A DNA stretch of 64,000 bases, from contig NC_066316.1 of NCBI RefSeq assembly GCF_022539315.1, forward strand, positions 52,701,994 through 52,765,993, read 5' to 3'. The notes under the pieces are model-generated. The model was not told the DNA's origin. It searched no databases and worked only from the letters and a program-made list of their open reading frames with translations. Shown one piece after another: positions 59,901 through 64,000 of this stretch. This DNA is from Serinus canaria (lineage: Eukaryota; Chordata; Aves; Passeriformes; Fringillidae). A program made the position numbers and the translations under genes. Positions within the stretch are counted from its first letter, which is position 1, and each line of letters begins with the position of its first letter.

Positions 59901-62900
59901 CAGGATGAAATATTGACGGAAAAGGTTTTGGAGAATAAAGAGATATTGCTCCTGCTTTCCATTGGCATACTATCTCTTTTTGTCAAATCAATGGAAAGAC
60001 TTTGTGATATCACTTTCCAAAAATATCACCTTTCTTATTTACTATGAAACTTGGCCTTGCTTTCCCAGACAAAACCTAGTGCAGAAATCCACAAATATCC
60101 TCCTCGAGATTCAATCACTCTAATCCCTGTTTTTGGCACCACGGTTTCAGACTGTTTGCAGGCTTGAAGACATCTGACCCCAAGTTCAAGACCCCATTTG
60201 GCTCCCGGTCCTCTTACTAAACTTCCAAAAAATTGATGGATTAAGTACCAGTGATGCTAAAGTTCAAATCAACCACACTGGCAGCTACGTTTCTTTTGAA
60301 GTGAAAAGACCACAAAGCTCTAGATGAACTGAAGGGATCCTGGGGCCAAAGTATTGTCAGCCAAGTGGCTTTGGCAGTGGAATAATGGACTTTTCCTGAA
60401 AAATGCTGTAAAACCTCCACAGTCTGGAGAGTTTTCCCTCTGTAAGAATTACGCTTCCACTCACGTGCCCTCTCCTGACCAGTTCAAAATCTGAACAAAC
60501 AAAGCAATTTTCCTACCCTACATATGACTTCTCCTTAGAGAGCACCTTCCTGCAGAAGGTTCAGTTTTTTCCCTACACTGCCTAAAAGTGCATGCTGCTC
60601 CCTTGCAGAGCACTGCACCACCTCGTGCTTACTACTTGCCCCAGGGCTGAAGCCTAGCACAGAGCTTTTCAAAACCACAAGTTCAAGTAAACTCCCTGTC
60701 TCAGAGAACTAAAAGCTTCAGGCTATATAAGCAAAATCTTTCTGTACAGGTGCCAGCAAGGTGAGAGGAGAGGCAAACAACTTTCTTCCTGACACCTCCC
60801 ACACAGAGACTGGTCTTGTTTCTATTTGCACTCATCTTTACTTTGCTGACTCAAACGTTGATGCTTCAAAAGTGTAAAACAGCACCGTGTATAAAAATGC
60901 TAAGTGGACACATTAACTGAATAGCACAAGTTTTCATCTCTCCCTCCATCTCTGGCTTGTCACTGCCATCAACATCATCCTTTCCTGAGGGAGGCAAAGA
61001 CGTGGTAAAATGTGCAGCATTTAAACTTCAGATTCCAGTCAACTAAAATAGCAATATTGTGACCTGAGAGTCACAGGGAAAGAGTTACAAGGTGCACTGT
61101 TGAGGTTGATCTCTACATCCTAGTACACTGTGCTTCCAAAGGGATGCAGAAATCCACTCAGGCATTTGCTTTTTGCACTAACAAACATCAAACACCCTGT
61201 CTACAAGGACGAGCAAAACATTAAAACAGTTGTATTACTCCTTGCAGACAGAGTCATTAAGTGCAAAATTTCTGTGCAAGACTCATCTGAAACAGCCCTG
61301 ACACGAAACACTGCAGGAGCTGCTGAGAAAACGAGCCACGATGCCGTCAGCCCATAAACAACCCCCGTGTTACAGCTCTCATGACTAGAACAAATGGCAC
61401 CATCTTGTTAGCTCTCTCAGTGCCTTGCCTCTGCAGGCTGGATGAAGAGCATCCAGGGAAAGATTAGGCAAGGCACAGATGAAGCGAGTGGGAAGAAGAA
61501 AGCACATTGAAGCATCACCTTATTGCTCTGCTCCTCCAATTACGCACTCAGTAACTGTGCAGCACAGACTAGGCTTTCTGGCAGGAAAAATTTGTCTGGA
61601 ATAAACCCCCAGATAGATGCCATGGCTCCTGAAGCTGTGGATGAGACCTAGAGGCTCCGAGGAGAACATCCTTGATGCCTACCCTCCCCAAAACTTAAGG
61701 CAAAGCCTAAAAGTTCTCATCTGAGCACAAAAATCTGCAGTGTAGCTGCTCGTTGCTAGTGAAAAAGGAAAGCACAACCAAGAAATGACAACAGTGCACC
61801 AAGCTAAGTTTTCTCCTTCCTTCTTTTTGGAAGCTGTACTCTCAGCAGAATGATGCATAAAAACCTACTTGAGACAAAAAGACAAAAAGGCAAAGGAAAA
61901 ACAATGCTAATACAGCTATACACTGCTATCAGAAAAAAGGGGAGAAAAAAAGAGATATCTATTTTATAGGAAATAGCACAATACAGCCTGAAAACAACAT
62001 AATAAAAAGAGATGGGAGAAAGAAAGGCAAAACACCACTTAAAATTCACATTACTTTTCCAACAAAATCTTTCACTATTATGTACCATCATAAAAATCAA
62101 GTCTCCCAAGCAAAGAGCAAAACCAAAGTGTTACTATCTTCCATCATGTATAAATATATAAAACTCTGCAAAAATATTTAAACATTTTCAGTTTATATAA
62201 ACTACCCCAGATATTTTGTTTACAAAAGGCTGAAATAGCTTAGTAAATATTTACAGACCCCTTAGCTCAAGTAAGCAGAAATCATTAATTTTAATAGCCA
62301 GTTTGCCACAAAGGTTTGAAATGCTTCTAAAACCAGTCCAAAATATCAGACAGTTAAGCTGTGATGGGTTTTACCTGTTTGTTTTATATTACAAACGGAT
62401 TTATCTTGAAAGACAACTGAAGTCTCCTTCCCCTGTCCTCTTTCTGCATTTTAATGCTGCTGCTCAATTATGCAGCATACAATGTTAAAATGCTTATATG
62501 TGATTTAACCATTGTCTGCAGTCCTTGTGGCTTGAATTAACTGCCTAGTTAATTAATGACACGTCTTCAATGCTATAAAAAGCCTCCAGCCATTTTTCCC
62601 AGTAATCTGAGTAATTCATCCATCAATGAAAATCAGATCTTCCTCAACAAATGTATCTTACAGTGCAATTTTGAGTGACCCTAGTCATTGCAACCATCAT
62701 TTGGTAGCCTCTACATCCAGAACTGCTGGGAGAAAACAATGCATTCTTATATGTTAAGACACAAAATTACAATTATTCCCTGGCATCTTTAAGGCTCCTT
62801 TATGTGAACCTATAAGTCCTTGACAGAAACAAGAATCATTTGAATAAAGACCAAAATAATTGCTTACATTTTCAAAATTTACAGGCTGCAACCTTTTTCA

Positions 62901-64000
62901 TTTTGTCCTTCCTTCTCTTCATTCATAACCATTATGGTAAATAGCTACCTTCCCCATACTGCCCCAGTTGCCCCTTTGTAGCTCCCTTTCATCATTCTGT
63001 CAACTCATTAGAAAGCCATCTTCAAGACTTTTTTCCACAACTCCAGATGTTTGAGAATAATTAAACTTGACCAGTGTGACTACCATACCAGCAAGGACTG
63101 CCCAAATTAAACGTGCTACAGCACCTGAATAAAACCAAAACAGGAGGATGAGTGAGAGCACAAACATCTCTTTTCAGAGCCACAGGCAAACACAGATGCA
63201 GGTGAGAAGGCAACAGCAGGGCCCAAACAGATGCAACATTTTCAAACACTTATAAATTCTGTCTTTTTAAGCTGTGTTCTGGAAGCTAGGCAAGGCTACC
63301 ATCCCTTACTTTCAGCTTAGGAGCTGTTCAGAACACCATTCCCTTGAAAAGGTAGTAGCAACTGCAAATCACAGTTTAGAGATGAAAACAGGGGATCCAA
63401 AAGCAGACTGTACTAAAGGGGATTTATTAGGGAAAATTCCCACCAAGGACTAAAGCCATACCAAACTCAAGAACTCGGAGAGAGCAGCTCATGAAACACC
63501 TGATGCCACTGGTAACCATTTGACAGCACCTCTGTTAAGCACTCCTGTCAGTTCCTACTGCTCCTGAGAGCTGTGGCTGCCCCCCAGCAGAGCACGGAGC
63601 CGACCCTGTGCAGGGACACGTATGGCACCTTGTGCTGTGCCAGCACTGGGATGCCACCCCGCCCCACTGCTGGGCCCAGGAACAACACACATCCCCTTCT
63701 CCACGTGGAGCTCCCTTCTGGCTCCACCCTGATGCACTGCAGGCAGGGGGAAGGAGCTGAAGCTTGCCCCTGCCTCCTGCTTGTCATGGAAAAAAGATGC
63801 TGAAGCGTCTCTGCGGTTGCCATGGGAATAGGATGGCAAGTGCAGGGAGCAGGAGTGAGTAACAGCTTAGAAGCTGCCTCCCTGCACAGCTACTGCAAGC
63901 TTCAAGAGACTTCCAAAAAAAACGACATAGAGAGCTCCTGTGCCCTGCTTTGTGTTTGCTCCCACGCAATTCATCTGCTGCTGGTCTCTCTGCTCTCTTC

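Larger units (their letters stand above)
52223..64000 (-). other. TULP4: TULP4 intron, running off the right edge
   Basis: At least 11.8 kb with no upstream TULP4 exon found. I looked on the minus strand for the expected W-T-P-D-D-Q-Q end and for donor-flanked coding segments. It contains an AAAG repeat (52750-52768), an A/C-rich stretch (53835-53976) and a GC-richer stretch near the end (about 63580-63780). A donor-like CAGGTAAGG on the minus strand near 54130 follows no coding sequence. The assignment as intron assumes the 5' exons lie further right. Confidence 0.75.

Noticed and set aside
1..64000. tRNA, rRNA, CRISPR arrays, prokaryotic operons, full-length proviral genes
   Set aside because: I looked for these by eye and saw no cloverleaf with its A/B boxes, no regular direct-repeat array and no gag/pol/env remains beyond LTRs. 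A tRNAscan or BLAST run could still find diverged small RNAs in introns.

Overview
The window is vertebrate nuclear DNA, almost certainly from a bird. It has AT-rich non-coding sequence, small exons with GT-AG boundaries split by kilobase introns, a 5'-truncated CR1 LINE of the avian type, and three LTRs that resemble common avian endogenous-retrovirus LTRs. A passerine is my best guess from the LTR types, but that rests on recall, not on a search. There are no operons, CRISPR arrays, tRNAs or rRNAs.

One gene dominates: TULP4 (tubby-like protein 4, also TUSP), on the minus strand. I could place eleven internal exons and the terminal coding exon between 52222 and 21169. Every junction is GT-AG and every codon phase fits, giving about 1,390 continuous residues. 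In order these encode WD40 repeats, an acidic linker, more WD40, a SOCS box, the first part of a tubby domain, a short Ser/Lys/Pro insert, more tubby domain, a very large Pro-rich insert, and the tubby C-terminus ending in Q-R-L-K and a stop at 21169-21171. The first coding exons (roughly the N-terminal 190 residues, judged from the human protein) were not found and should lie to the right of position 64000, so the intron starting at 52223 exceeds 11.7 kb.

Layout: 1-13000 is intergenic, with a nested pair of LTRs (2055-3105) and two old minus-strand CR1/L3-type LINE remnants (about 4160-4800 and 12100-12760). About 13000-21168 is downstream of the TULP4 stop and probably includes its long 3' UTR, whose far end I cannot fix. 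It holds an opposite-strand ERVL-like LTR (20079-20482), two adjacent perfect inverted repeats (16045-16129), a 42-bp tandem duplication and a GC-rich patch. From 21169 to 52222 are the TULP4 exons and introns, with a CR1 copy at about 45778-46187. From 52223 to 64000 is intron with simple repeats only.

I found no previously undescribed system. The most interesting points are the doubly interrupted tubby domain, the GC/CpG-rich block inside the giant exon that seems to have remodelled a poorly conserved stretch, the paired hairpins downstream of the gene, and the nested LTR insertion with a visible target-site duplication. Family assignments for TULP4 and the repeats come from recognition of sequence, not from database searches.
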